Source: JBFXAN01 sp050184225 (lineage in GTDB: Bacteria; Chloroflexota; Dehalococcoidia; CAUJGQ01). From it: a stretch of DNA of 5,258 nucleotides. This document shows positions 1 through 5,258 of the stretch, in pieces; within the stretch, counting starts at the first letter, position 1, and every line of letters begins with the position of its first letter. Below the pieces are notes generated by a model. That model worked only from the letters and a program-made list of their open reading frames with translations. It did no database searches and had not been told where the DNA came from. Made by a program: the position numbers and the translations under genes. The stretch covers positions 1 to 5,258 of the forward strand of contig JBFXAN010000282.1 in the NCBI GenBank assembly GCA_050184225.1, in the 5' to 3' direction.

Positions 1-138
1 CTCCGGCAGCGGCCGGGCGGGACAGCCCGGCCGGCAGTAGATGCCGGTCGTGACGACGGCGCGGAACGAAGACCGATCCGCGGGGTAGCGTTCGGTGATG
101 TACGCCTCCAGTTGGGCCGAGGTGAGTGTACGTCCCAT
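1..138 (-). CDS. ada: Ada-type methylphosphotriester-sensing DNA repair/regulatory protein, N-terminal part (runs off left edge)
   Basis: The 46 visible codons encode the start of an Ada zinc-binding domain. The stretch F25-R-A-V-V-T-T-G-I-Y-C35-R-P-G-C39-P-A-R matches the family hallmark, in which FAVxTTGIxCRPSC carries the first two of four zinc-ligand cysteines. In E. coli Ada the first of these (Cys38) accepts a methyl group from DNA phosphotriesters, switching the protein into a transcription activator; Cys35 here is the equivalent. The second cysteine pair and all later domains (AraC helix-turn-helix, AlkA glycosylase or MGMT methyltransferase) lie outside the window, so the exact subtype (Ada, AdaA or Ada-AlkA fusion) cannot be decided. 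The ATG at 136-138 is supported by GGGAGG eight bases upstream. It follows the stop codon of the SnoaL-like gene by three bases, so the two are probably translated from one mRNA. Confidence 0.85.
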   Translation of the reverse strand, partial: MGRTLTSAQLEAYITERYPADRSSFRAVVTTGIYCRPGCPARPLPE

Positions 139-141
139 CAG

Positions 142-561
142 CTATACCTCCCGGTCGAGACGCAGCAGTGCGCCCCGCTGCATCGCCGGATCGATCGCCT
201 CCCAGAATGCGTGCGTGTCGAGGTAGGCGATCTCCTCGACGATCAACCCGTCACGGAAGGTGAAGTGATCGACGCCGGTCCACTCCAGGCGCCGGCCGTT
301 GATCGTAGCCGTCGATCGCATCTGCACAAACAAGCGTGCGCCACGCCCCGCCCATGACTCCGCCTTCCAGGTGAGATCGGGGAGGACGGCCTTGTTCAGA
401 TCATTGAGCTCGCCGATCCGGCTGCCGGGAATCCATCCACCAAGCGGTGGATAATACAGCCGGCCCGCGGGATCCCAGAGGTTCCGAAATGCCTCTCCTT
501 CACGCCGGTCCCAAGCGGCCTGAAACCGGTCTACGAACTGCTCGAAGAATACCTCGTCCAC
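142..561 (-). CDS. SnoaL-like / NTF2-like fold small protein
   Basis: This 139-residue protein looks like a single-domain SnoaL-like (NTF2 superfamily) protein: an N-terminal helix (FFEQFVDRFQAAWDRREGEAF, about 5-25), a WDPAGRLYYPP segment (29-39), and C-terminal strands ending in GVDHFTFRDGLIVEEIAYLD (96-115), the typical SnoaL-like pattern of D-x-F-x-F-x-D-G-x-I-x-E followed by an acidic residue. Such cone-shaped folds bind small hydrophobic ligands or act as isomerases, cyclases or hydrolases; the substrate cannot be read from the sequence. The frame is open back to an ATG at 690, but I prefer the GTG at 559-561. It has GAGG 8 bases upstream, the length fits the family, and the extra 43 residues are Arg/Pro-rich and unlike a fold. 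No signal peptide is visible, so it is probably cytoplasmic. It precedes the Ada-like gene by 3 bases. Confidence 0.8.
   Translation of the reverse strand: MDEVFFEQFVDRFQAAWDRREGEAFRNLWDPAGRLYYPPLGGWIPGSRIGELNDLNKAVLPDLTWKAESWAGRGARLFVQMRSTATINGRRLEWTGVDHFTFRDGLIVEEIAYLDTHAFWEAIDPAMQRGALLRLDREV
147..152 (-). promoter_or_regulatory. Ribosome binding site of the ada-like gene
   Basis: The minus strand reads GGGAGG here, 8 bases before the ATG at 138. It lies inside the last codons of the upstream SnoaL-like gene, which fits translational coupling and fixes the start of the Ada-like protein. Confidence 0.7.
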
Positions 562-718
562 GGTCAGATCCTCACGGATAGGAAGAATGCACGACCATCG
601 TGTCACTGCCGCCCGCACGCTTCTGGCCATATCTGGACAGGCTGGCCGCCGGCGGGACGGTGGGCAGCGGATGCGCCTGCACCCAGTCATCGATCAGGCA
701 GAAGAGTCCAATCAATTG

Positions 719-768
719 GTCCCCGGTTGGATCGCCGTGTTGCGATGCACGGCGATCCAACCGGGGAC
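719..768. repeat. Perfect 21-bp inverted repeat (hairpin) with 8-base loop
   Basis: Bases 719-739 (GTCCCCGGTTGG... ending ATCGCCGTG) are exactly complementary to 748-768, leaving the 8-base loop TTGCGATG. On the minus strand the right arm is read first, then the left arm, and no run of T follows on either strand, so it is not a standard intrinsic terminator. Possible roles are a cruciform or protein-binding site, a small structured RNA, an mRNA-stabilising hairpin after the ClC gene, or two insertion-sequence ends lying tail to tail. The structure is seen directly; the role is unknown. Confidence 0.9.
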
Positions 769-809
769 GCGCTGTGTCATCTCCCACGTCAATCCACATC
801 ACGCGCCTT

Positions 810-942
810 GCAGGGAAGGGGGAGTCCTACCCGCCGATGGCAGGTGAGGGGGATGGGCATCCCACAATCAATCGCAATACTGACAAGCCCTGGCAGACCA
901 GGACTCCCCCTTCCCTGCGAGGGAAGGGGGTCGGGGGTTAGG
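810..942. repeat. Repeat-like intergenic element with 19-bp inverted arms
   Basis: GCAGGGAAGGGGGAGTCCT at 810-828 is repeated as a perfect inverted copy at 900-918, separated by 71 bases. The right side continues into a second G-run block (GGGAAGGGGG at 921-930, GGGGG at 933-937, then TTAGG), so the GGGAAGGGGG core occurs twice on the plus strand (813-822 and 921-930) and once inverted. The right edge overlaps the stop codon of the ClC gene at 938-940. G/C-run palindromic repeats of this look are, from memory, common between genes in Chloroflexota. Whether this is a dispersed element, and its exact ends, cannot be settled from a single copy. Confidence 0.6.
906..930 (-). terminator. GC-rich hairpin just after the ClC stop, possible transcription end
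   Basis: CCCCCTTCCCT at 906-916 pairs perfectly with AGGGAAGGGGG at 920-930 around a 3-base GCG loop. On the minus strand it begins 8 bases beyond the ClC stop codon. The stem is very stable, but no U-tract follows, so it may pause or protect the 3' end rather than act as a classical terminator. It competes with the larger 810-828/900-918 pairing, which uses the same bases. Confidence 0.4.
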
Positions 943-2845
943 TAGACCCCGCCGTTTGCTGCGACCGTCGCGGGAAGCCGAGTCGGAGCCGGAGCACCCG
1001 CTCGCGGCGGCGCTCGGCCTCCAGGTTCATGGATCGTCCCTTCAGCAGATCGCTCAGTGACACCATCCCGGCCAGTCGCCGCTCACTTCCGCGCTCCACG
1101 ACGGGAAAGCGGGTGAGACCGGTTTCGGCCATCCGGTGTGCCACCGACCGCAGCGGTTCATCAGCATAGGCCACGACCGGCTCGGCTCGGATCAGATCCG
1201 CCAGACCTTGGGTCGCATCGCCATTGGACTGATCGTCGATCAGTCGGCGCACATCCCCACGGGTTGCGACACCGAGCAGATGGTTGTCGCTGTCCACCAC
1301 CGGGTAGAGTCGCTGGCCGCGGTTGTCACGCTGGGAGTGGAGCCGTTGCGCAAGATCCTGCGGCGTCATCGTCGCGGGTAGCGCAGCGATGTTCGTGCGC
1401 ATCACCTCGCGGACGAACAGGATCTCCAGCGGATCGACCGAGTATTCGCGGCTGAGATGATAGCCGCGCCGGGCGACCTTCTCGGTCAGGATCGACCGGC
1501 GCAACACGAGCACGGTGAATCCATCGGCGACGAACGCGCCGACGAGCAGGGGCATCAGCATGTTGATGTCGTGGGTCAGTTCGAGCGAGAAGACGATACC
1601 GGTGAGCGGCGCCCGCATCGTGCCGCCGAGGATCGCACCCATGCCAACGAGCGGCCAGAACCCCGCACCTTCATCCGGCAGGATGTTCCCGAACATCGCA
1701 CCGAGCGCGGCGCCCATCATCAACAACGGCGCGAGCACGCCGCCGGAGGTCCCCGACCCCAGCGCCACCGCCCAGATCACCGACTTGACCAGCAACACGC
1801 CGAGAATGATGGTAGTTGCTGCATTTCCTTGGAGCAGATCCCCGATCACATCGTAGCCGACGCCGAGCGCTTCGGGAAAGATGAGGCCGCCGATGCCGAC
1901 GATGACACCGCCAATCGCCGGCCACCACATCCAGTGGATCGGCAGCCGGTGGAAGGCGTCTTCCGCGGCATAGACCGCCGCCGTGAGCAAGGTGGACAGC
2001 CCGCCCGCCAGCAACCCAAGCAGCACGCAGCCGAGCAATCCCGCCGGCCCGACGAAATCGGGGTGTGGCGGCACCGGAAACAGCGGTCCTGCACCGATCA
2101 GGTAATGGCGGGCGCCGGCAGCCGTTGCGGCGGCGAGCGCCACCGGGATCAGGCTGCGCGGCTTCCACTCGAACAGCAGGAGCTCGACCGCGAGCAGCGT
2201 CGCCGCGACTGGCGCGGCGAAGGTGGCGGCCATGCCGCCGGCGGCCCCGGCGACCAACAGCGTTCGGCGTTCGGCGCTGGTGAGCCGCAGGAACTGCGCG
2301 AGCACCGATCCGACCGCACCACCCGTCAGGATGATCGGTCCCTCCGCGCCGAACGGACCGCCCGAGCCGATCGAGATCGCCGAGGAGACGGGTTTCAGCA
2401 GGGCGACACGCGGCTCGACGCGGCTGCCGTTGATCAGGATCGCTTCGAGTGCCTCCGGGATGCCGTGGCCACGAATTTTTTCCGAACCGTACCGCGCCAT
2501 CAGTCCAATGATCAGGCCGCCAACCACGGGGACGAGGATGATCAAGAGCCCCAGATCGCTGCCTGCCGGCGACACGTCCGAGAAGCTCCACCGTTGATAG
2601 AAGAAGAGGTTGGTAAAGAGGCCGATCAGCCGCAGCAGCGCCAGCGCCACATACGCGCTGATCACACCGATGCCGATCGCCATTGCCGAGAGGAGCACAA
2701 CCCGCTTATGGGTCGTGAAGTCCCCCAGCAATCCAGACGACTCATCGTGTCCGATGCGGCTCACCACCTGCTGCAGCCGCTGCCACAGCGTCCCCGCTGC
2801 CGGTGCGTGATCCCCTGTTCGGCCTTCGACCGCTACCTCTTGCAT
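938..2845 (-). CDS. ClC-family chloride channel / Cl-/H+ exchanger with two CBS domains
   Basis: The 635-residue membrane protein has the ClC core (about 48-450) followed by a cytoplasmic CBS pair. Anion-pathway signatures appear in order: GHGIP at 126-130 (GSGIP in E. coli ClcA), GAEGP at 166-170 with the gating glutamate E168, and GGVLAP at 368-373. E226 in FEWKP aligns by eye with the intracellular proton glutamate (E203 of ClcA), so Cl-/H+ exchange is possible; the central tyrosine (Y445 of ClcA) has no obvious equivalent near RRSILTEK (449-456). CBS1 spans about 478-540 (VREVM...LLGVATRGDV) and CBS2 about 548-603 (LADLI...LAGMVSLSDLL). Such pairs often bind adenine nucleotides and gate transport. 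The tail is basic (ERRRERVLRLRLGFPRR). The ATG has AGGA 7 bases upstream and lies 12 bases after the MarR stop, indicating one operon. Function is family-based; channel versus exchanger is undecided. Confidence 0.96.
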   Translation of the reverse strand: MQEVAVEGRTGDHAPAAGTLWQRLQQVVSRIGHDESSGLLGDFTTHKRVVLLSAMAIGIGVISAYVALALLRLIGLFTNLFFYQRWSFSDVSPAGSDLGLLIILVPVVGGLIIGLMARYGSEKIRGHGIPEALEAILINGSRVEPRVALLKPVSSAISIGSGGPFGAEGPIILTGGAVGSVLAQFLRLTSAERRTLLVAGAAGGMAATFAAPVAATLLAVELLLFEWKPRSLIPVALAAATAAGARHYLIGAGPLFPVPPHPDFVGPAGLLGCVLLGLLAGGLSTLLTAAVYAAEDAFHRLPIHWMWWPAIGGVIVGIGGLIFPEALGVGYDVIGDLLQGNAATTIILGVLLVKSVIWAVALGSGTSGGVLAPLLMMGAALGAMFGNILPDEGAGFWPLVGMGAILGGTMRAPLTGIVFSLELTHDINMLMPLLVGAFVADGFTVLVLRRSILTEKVARRGYHLSREYSVDPLEILFVREVMRTNIAALPATMTPQDLAQRLHSQRDNRGQRLYPVVDSDNHLLGVATRGDVRRLIDDQSNGDATQGLADLIRAEPVVAYADEPLRSVAHRMAETGLTRFPVVERGSERRLAGMVSLSDLLKGRSMNLEAERRRERVLRLRLGFPRRSQQTAGST

Positions 2846-2857
2846 TCCACCGTCCTG

Positions 2858-3340
2858 TCAGGAAAGAGTTTGCGCACACGCGTCATTGCTGTTCGCGCGG
2901 CCATCGCCGATCAGCGCCTCCAGCGCTGCCATCAGCGCGGGGCCGGCCGATTGCAGTTCGTCGAGGTGATGGCGCGACAGATCGCGCAGCATCGCATCGC
3001 CGCTCGCGGTGAGATGGAGCTGGACCTGACGGCGGTCGGATTCAACCCGCTCCCGCCGGACCAATCCCCGATCGGCGAGCCGGTCGATCAGTTCCACGGC
3101 GCTGTGGTGCTGAATCTGGAGGCGTTCCGCGACATCACCGATCGTCGCCGAGCGGCCGTCCGGCATCCCTTTGACGGCGAGCAACAATTGATGTTGCTGC
3201 GGCTCGATGCCCGCGGCCCGAGCAGCTTCTTCGCTAAAGCGGACAAAGCGGCGGATCTGGTAGCGGACCTCGGCGAGGCGCCGGTAATCCGAGGGGGAGA
3301 GATCCGTCTCGCCCCTCGAACCGGCTTCGTGTGCGTCCAT
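2858..3340 (-). CDS. MarR-family winged helix-turn-helix transcriptional regulator
   Basis: This 160-residue protein has the MarR layout: an N-terminal dimerisation helix (about 15-43), a winged helix-turn-helix in the middle (IGDVAERLQIQHHSAVELID, 67-86, as helix-turn-helix, then RLADRGLVRRERVESDRRQVQLHLT, with the family D-x-R wing motif at 102-104) and a C-terminal dimerisation helix (about 112-145). MarR proteins are usually homodimeric repressors released by small ligands such as phenolics, drugs or oxidants. The start is the only ATG near the amino end; there is no Shine-Dalgarno sequence and a -10 box ends just 6 bases upstream, so translation is probably leaderless. It is followed 12 bases later by the ClC gene and preceded, 68 bases away on the same strand, by the ABC exporter permease. 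Likely targets are its own operon and perhaps the exporter; the ligand is unknown. Confidence 0.94.
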   Translation of the reverse strand: MDAHEAGSRGETDLSPSDYRRLAEVRYQIRRFVRFSEEAARAAGIEPQQHQLLLAVKGMPDGRSATIGDVAERLQIQHHSAVELIDRLADRGLVRRERVESDRRQVQLHLTASGDAMLRDLSRHHLDELQSAGPALMAALEALIGDGRANSNDACAQTLS

Positions 3341-3345
3341 GATTC

Positions 3346-3370
3346 TAGTATATCGCCTTACGATATATTA
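3346..3370. promoter_or_regulatory. Probable operator of the MarR regulator (palindrome)
   Basis: The perfect core TATATCG-CCTTA-CGATATA (3349-3367) extends to 10-base arms (3346-3355 and 3361-3370) with a single mismatch. AT-rich palindromes of this size in front of a marR gene are typical autorepression sites. It overlaps the putative -10 box of the regulator, so a bound dimer would block RNA polymerase. That this regulator binds it is inferred from position and symmetry. Confidence 0.7.
3347..3352 (-). promoter_or_regulatory. -10 element of a probable leaderless promoter for marR-ClC
   Basis: The minus strand reads TATACT, one mismatch from TATAAT, and only AGAATC separates it from the ATG at 3340. 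Transcription would then begin at or next to the A of the start codon. No convincing -35 hexamer is found 16-18 bases upstream, as is common at regulated or leaderless promoters. Confidence 0.55.
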
Positions 3371-3408
3371 AGAGAAGCTCACCAAACAGCGGACTCGACC
3401 CGCCGCAA

Positions 3409-4263
3409 TTAGCCCATCCGCTTCAGCCGGCCGGTCTTCTTTGCCCAGCGTTCGGCGGCGTCGAAGATGGCAAGTCCGAGCGGCACGAGCACCGCGCCGG
3501 AGACGAGCAGGATGAGCAACTCCGGCCACAGGTCGACGACACTCTCGCCGTGCTGGATGGCGCCGCGAATGCCGTCGAGGATGTAGGTGAGCGGTGACAA
3601 TCGCGAGAGCGTCTGCATCCACTCCGGCAACACTTCGGCGCGATAGTACACGCCGGAGACGAGCAGCAGGCTCACCTGAATCACCATCGTCATCTGCGAT
3701 CCCCGCTCCGGATAGAGCAGCGGCAGCACGCCGGCGATGATCGCCAGCCCGGCCGCACTGATGCTGCCAAGCAGCAGCACCAGCAGCGCCGCACCCCAGT
3801 CCGCCTGGCTGAAGTCCACATCGCGGAAGAAAAGCAACGCGATCGCGCCGATCAGCACCGTCCGCACCGTGCCGTGCAGGATCGCGAAGATCACCATGCC
3901 GGCAAGATGCAGCGCCCGCGCCACCGGCGCCATCAGTGTGTGCTCGATCGTGCCCTCCCAGCGCTCCCAGCTCAGCACCATGCTGATGTCGTCGATCACG
4001 GCAGAAAGATAGGCCCAGGCGAGCGTGCCGAGCAGCAGGAACAGCACCAGTTCGTCAACCGCAGCAGCGTCCAACAGTTGCAACTCACCCGCCTCCTTGG
4101 CGATGAAGGTCACCGCGAGCGTGTTGACGACGCCGTAGACCAGCCAGACCACCTCCCACGCCCAGTAGCGTTTCCAGAGATTGGCCTGGCGCTCGACAAA
4201 GGCCCAGGTCAGGTTGGTGACGCCCATCGATCGGGCGGGCGTGGAACGAATCGCGCTAGCCAT
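3409..4263 (-). CDS. ABC-2 type exporter permease
   Basis: The 284-residue integral membrane protein has about six hydrophobic segments (roughly 36-54, 72-92, 118-146, 157-182, 190-207 and 246-268). An amphipathic stretch ahead of the first (FVERQANLWKRYW) is typical of ABC-2 permeases. Family marks are WEGTIEHTLMAPV (102-114), the cytoplasmic coupling region after the second membrane segment, and LSRLSPLTYILDGIRGAI (219-236), the ABC-2 signature. It would form the membrane channel of an exporter powered by the ATPase encoded just upstream. Substrates in this class range from drugs and lipids to polysaccharides and cannot be told here. The ATG overlaps the end of the ATPase gene by 8 bases and has GGGAGG 9 bases upstream, so the two are translationally coupled. 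No clear terminator follows before the MarR promoter. Confidence 0.95.
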   Translation of the reverse strand: MASAIRSTPARSMGVTNLTWAFVERQANLWKRYWAWEVVWLVYGVVNTLAVTFIAKEAGELQLLDAAAVDELVLFLLLGTLAWAYLSAVIDDISMVLSWERWEGTIEHTLMAPVARALHLAGMVIFAILHGTVRTVLIGAIALLFFRDVDFSQADWGAALLVLLLGSISAAGLAIIAGVLPLLYPERGSQMTMVIQVSLLLVSGVYYRAEVLPEWMQTLSRLSPLTYILDGIRGAIQHGESVVDLWPELLILLVSGAVLVPLGLAIFDAAERWAKKTGRLKRMG

Positions 4264-5122
4264 GGATCGATACCTCCCGCCGCTCGTCTTCCTCCTCGTC
4301 CTCCTCGATGCTGCGCCCGGTGATATCCATGAACACCGTCTCCAGCGTCACCTGATCGAGGCGCAACGACTGCTCGGCGGCGGTCCGCTCGCGCAGTTCC
4401 AGCGGCGTCCCCTCGGCAACGATCCGGCCGCCGGCGATGAAAGCGATCCGGTCGCAGAGGATCTCCGCCTCCTCCATATCGTGCGTCGTCAGCAGGATCG
4501 TCGTGTCGTGGTCGCGCCGCACCTCCTCGATAAACCGCTGCACGTCCCGCTTCGAGCGCGGGTCGAGGCCGGTGGTCGGCTCGTCGAGCAACATCAGCAC
4601 CGGCGCCGTCAGGAACGCGCGGGCGACCGCGACCTTCTGCTGCTGGCCGCGCGAGAGGTTCGTCATCGGGTCGCGGCCGCGCTCCCGCTCCAGGCCGAGC
4701 CGCTCGAGGATCGCCGGCGCCTGCTCCATCACCTCATCCGGCGAGAGGCCGTAGACCCGCCCGAAAAAGCGCAGATTCTCTAGCGCCGACATCGAGCGAA
4801 AGAATGACGGATCGGCGGAGACGCGGTTGATCAGCCGGCGCACCGCCATCGCATCGCGCACCACATCCAGACCAAAGACGCCGATCGACCCGGAATCCGG
4901 CAGCAGCAGCGTGCTGATCATCCGGATCAGCGTCGACTTGCCCGAGCCGTTGGCGCCGAGCACGCCGTAGATCTCGTGCGGCCGGACAAAGAAGCTGACG
5001 TCATCGACGGCGGGAATCGGTGCCTTCCGCCGCCGGCGCAGCGACCAGCGCGAGGAGCCGCCGAAGCGCTTCGAAACATTTCGCACATCGAGAGGAAAGG
5101 ACTCACGAACACCATCACGCAT
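4256..5122 (-). CDS. ABC exporter ATP-binding protein (DrrA/CcmA-like)
   Basis: Numbered from the ATG at 5122 (288 residues), the protein carries a full nucleotide-binding domain: Walker A GANGSGKST (56-64, K62), signature LSRGQ (156-160), Walker B LMLLDE (176-181, E181 catalytic), D-loop TTGLD and H-loop H214 in TTHDMEEAE. Where most relatives have the Q-loop glutamine (VPQ...) this one reads NRVSADPSFF (about 99-108), so that glutamine seems absent. A short basic insert (RRRRK, 29-33) precedes the first core strand. The end has the exporter-type LETVFMDITGR motif (260-270) and then a very acidic tail (EEDEEEDERRE). It hydrolyses ATP to drive the overlapping ABC-2 permease. The frame stays open to a GTG at 5143 with no ribosome binding site; GGAG at 5133-5136 supports the ATG at 5122 (spacing 10) or a GTG at 5125 (spacing 7). 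Confidence 0.95.
   Translation of the reverse strand: MRDGVRESFPLDVRNVSKRFGGSSRWSLRRRRKAPIPAVDDVSFFVRPHEIYGVLGANGSGKSTLIRMISTLLLPDSGSIGVFGLDVVRDAMAVRRLINRVSADPSFFRSMSALENLRFFGRVYGLSPDEVMEQAPAILERLGLERERGRDPMTNLSRGQQQKVAVARAFLTAPVLMLLDEPTTGLDPRSKRDVQRFIEEVRRDHDTTILLTTHDMEEAEILCDRIAFIAGGRIVAEGTPLELRERTAAEQSLRLDQVTLETVFMDITGRSIEEDEEEDERREVSIHG
4273..4278 (-). promoter_or_regulatory. Ribosome binding site of the permease gene
   Basis: GGGAGG on the minus strand, 9 bases before the permease ATG at 4263 and inside the last codons of the ATPase gene. It fixes the permease start and supports translational coupling of the pair. Confidence 0.7.
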
Positions 5123-5166
5123 CACTACATCACTCCAGATCACGGGGGCAGATCGGATGGCACGAC

Positions 5167-5201
5167 AAAAGGCCCACTACGCTCGCTGTCTCGTAGTGGG
5201 C
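5167..5201 (-). terminator. Intrinsic terminator of an upstream minus-strand gene
   Basis: GCCCACTACG (5172-5181) and CGTAGTGGGC (5192-5201) form a perfect 10-bp stem with a 10-base loop. On the minus strand the stem is followed by CTTTTG, a short U-tract, while nothing similar follows on the plus strand. It would end a transcript entering from the right edge and isolate the ABC exporter operon. Only 44 bases separate the T-run from the ATPase start, so the exporter promoter must be very close to or overlap this hairpin; no clear -35/-10 pair is visible there. Confidence 0.7.
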
Positions 5202-5234
5202 GGAGTGCGCGCTGCAACAGGCGGGAGAACGGAC

Positions 5235-5258
5235 TCAGGTGTCGCCGGTTGCGCTGGA
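5235..5258 (-). CDS. Possible C-terminal end of an off-window gene
   Basis: In one minus-strand frame the edge reads S-S-A-T-G-D-T and then TGA at 5235-5237. This stop lies 33 bases before the terminator hairpin, where a gene end would be expected. Seven codons carry no family information, so this rests only on position relative to the terminator. Confidence 0.2.
   Translation of the reverse strand, partial: SSATGDT

Larger units (their letters stand above)
562..937. other. Gene-free intergenic stretch with repeats
   Basis: No convincing gene lies between the ClC stop and the SnoaL-like start. Short open frames on both strands are Arg/Pro/Ser-rich, overlap one another and lack good ribosome binding sites. 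The stretch holds a perfect 21-bp inverted repeat (719-768), a repeat-like element with 19-bp arms (810-942), and a small palindrome CCAAT-ca-ATTGG at 708-719. The minus strand at 662-718 could encode QLIGLFCLIDDWVQAHPLP, which vaguely recalls the N-terminus of some transposases but then decays into low-complexity sequence. The promoter of the SnoaL-like gene may lie at about 575-600, but I see no clear -35/-10 pair. Confidence 0.6.

Noticed and set aside
562..690. N-terminal extension of the SnoaL-like gene to the ATG at 690
   Set aside because: The extra 43 residues are Arg/Pro/Cys-rich and unlike the family, and neither the ATG at 690 nor the one at 630 has a Shine-Dalgarno sequence, while the GTG at 561 does.
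719..937. CRISPR array
   Set aside because: The repeats here are inverted hairpins and G-run blocks, not evenly spaced direct repeats with unique spacers, and no cas gene is nearby.
1671..2591. A 306-codon minus-strand frame inside the ClC gene
   Set aside because: It is an out-of-frame shadow rich in Arg, Gly and Ala with no domain, and the overlapping ClC frame has clear family motifs.
3371..3408. Terminator between the permease and marR genes
   Set aside because: Only a 4-bp GCGG/CCGC stem with a long loop is present, followed by TGTTTGG, which is too weak to call.
1457..3412. A 651-codon open frame on the plus strand, opposite the ClC and MarR genes
   Set aside because: It is the antisense of two well-supported genes. 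Its product is a featureless Arg/Gln/His/Asp-rich chain, the expected mirror of a hydrophobic membrane protein in GC-rich DNA, and it runs through a gene boundary and the promoter region.
5123..5143. Start of the ABC ATPase at the GTG at 5143
   Set aside because: No ribosome binding site precedes it; GGAG at 5133-5136 lies inside this extension and points to the start at 5122 or 5125.

Overview
The window is GC-rich bacterial DNA in which every supportable gene lies on the minus strand, so transcription runs from right to left. The high GC content, the GGGAGG-type ribosome binding sites, a probable leaderless promoter and a G/C-run palindromic intergenic repeat would fit a Chloroflexota bacterium (Thermomicrobia/Sphaerobacter-like). 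That placement is inferred from style, not from a marker gene.

In transcription order, the right edge (5144-5258) holds a possible C-terminal tail of an off-window gene, followed by a hairpin with a short U-tract that reads as an intrinsic terminator on the minus strand. Next comes a two-gene ABC exporter: an ATPase (4256-5122, probable start) and an ABC-2 permease (3409-4263). The two overlap by 8 bases, with a strong ribosome binding site inside the end of the ATPase gene.

After 68 bases there is a second unit. A MarR-family regulator (2858-3340) sits 12 bases before a ClC-type chloride channel/transporter with two C-terminal CBS domains (938-2845). The regulator is preceded by a near-perfect palindrome overlapping a TATACT -10 element that lies only 6 bases before the ATG. 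This suggests an autoregulated, leaderless regulator-channel operon.

The stretch 562-937 has no convincing gene. It holds a perfect 21-bp inverted repeat, a repeat-like element with 19-bp inverted arms that runs into the ClC stop codon, and a short weak trace resembling a transposase N-terminus. To the left are a small SnoaL/NTF2-like protein (142-561, GTG start) and, three bases further on, the N-terminus of an Ada-type DNA alkylation sensor/repair protein that runs off the window.

No clearly new multi-gene system is visible. The best candidates for follow-up are the MarR-ClC operon with its operator architecture and the two structured repeats at 719-942.
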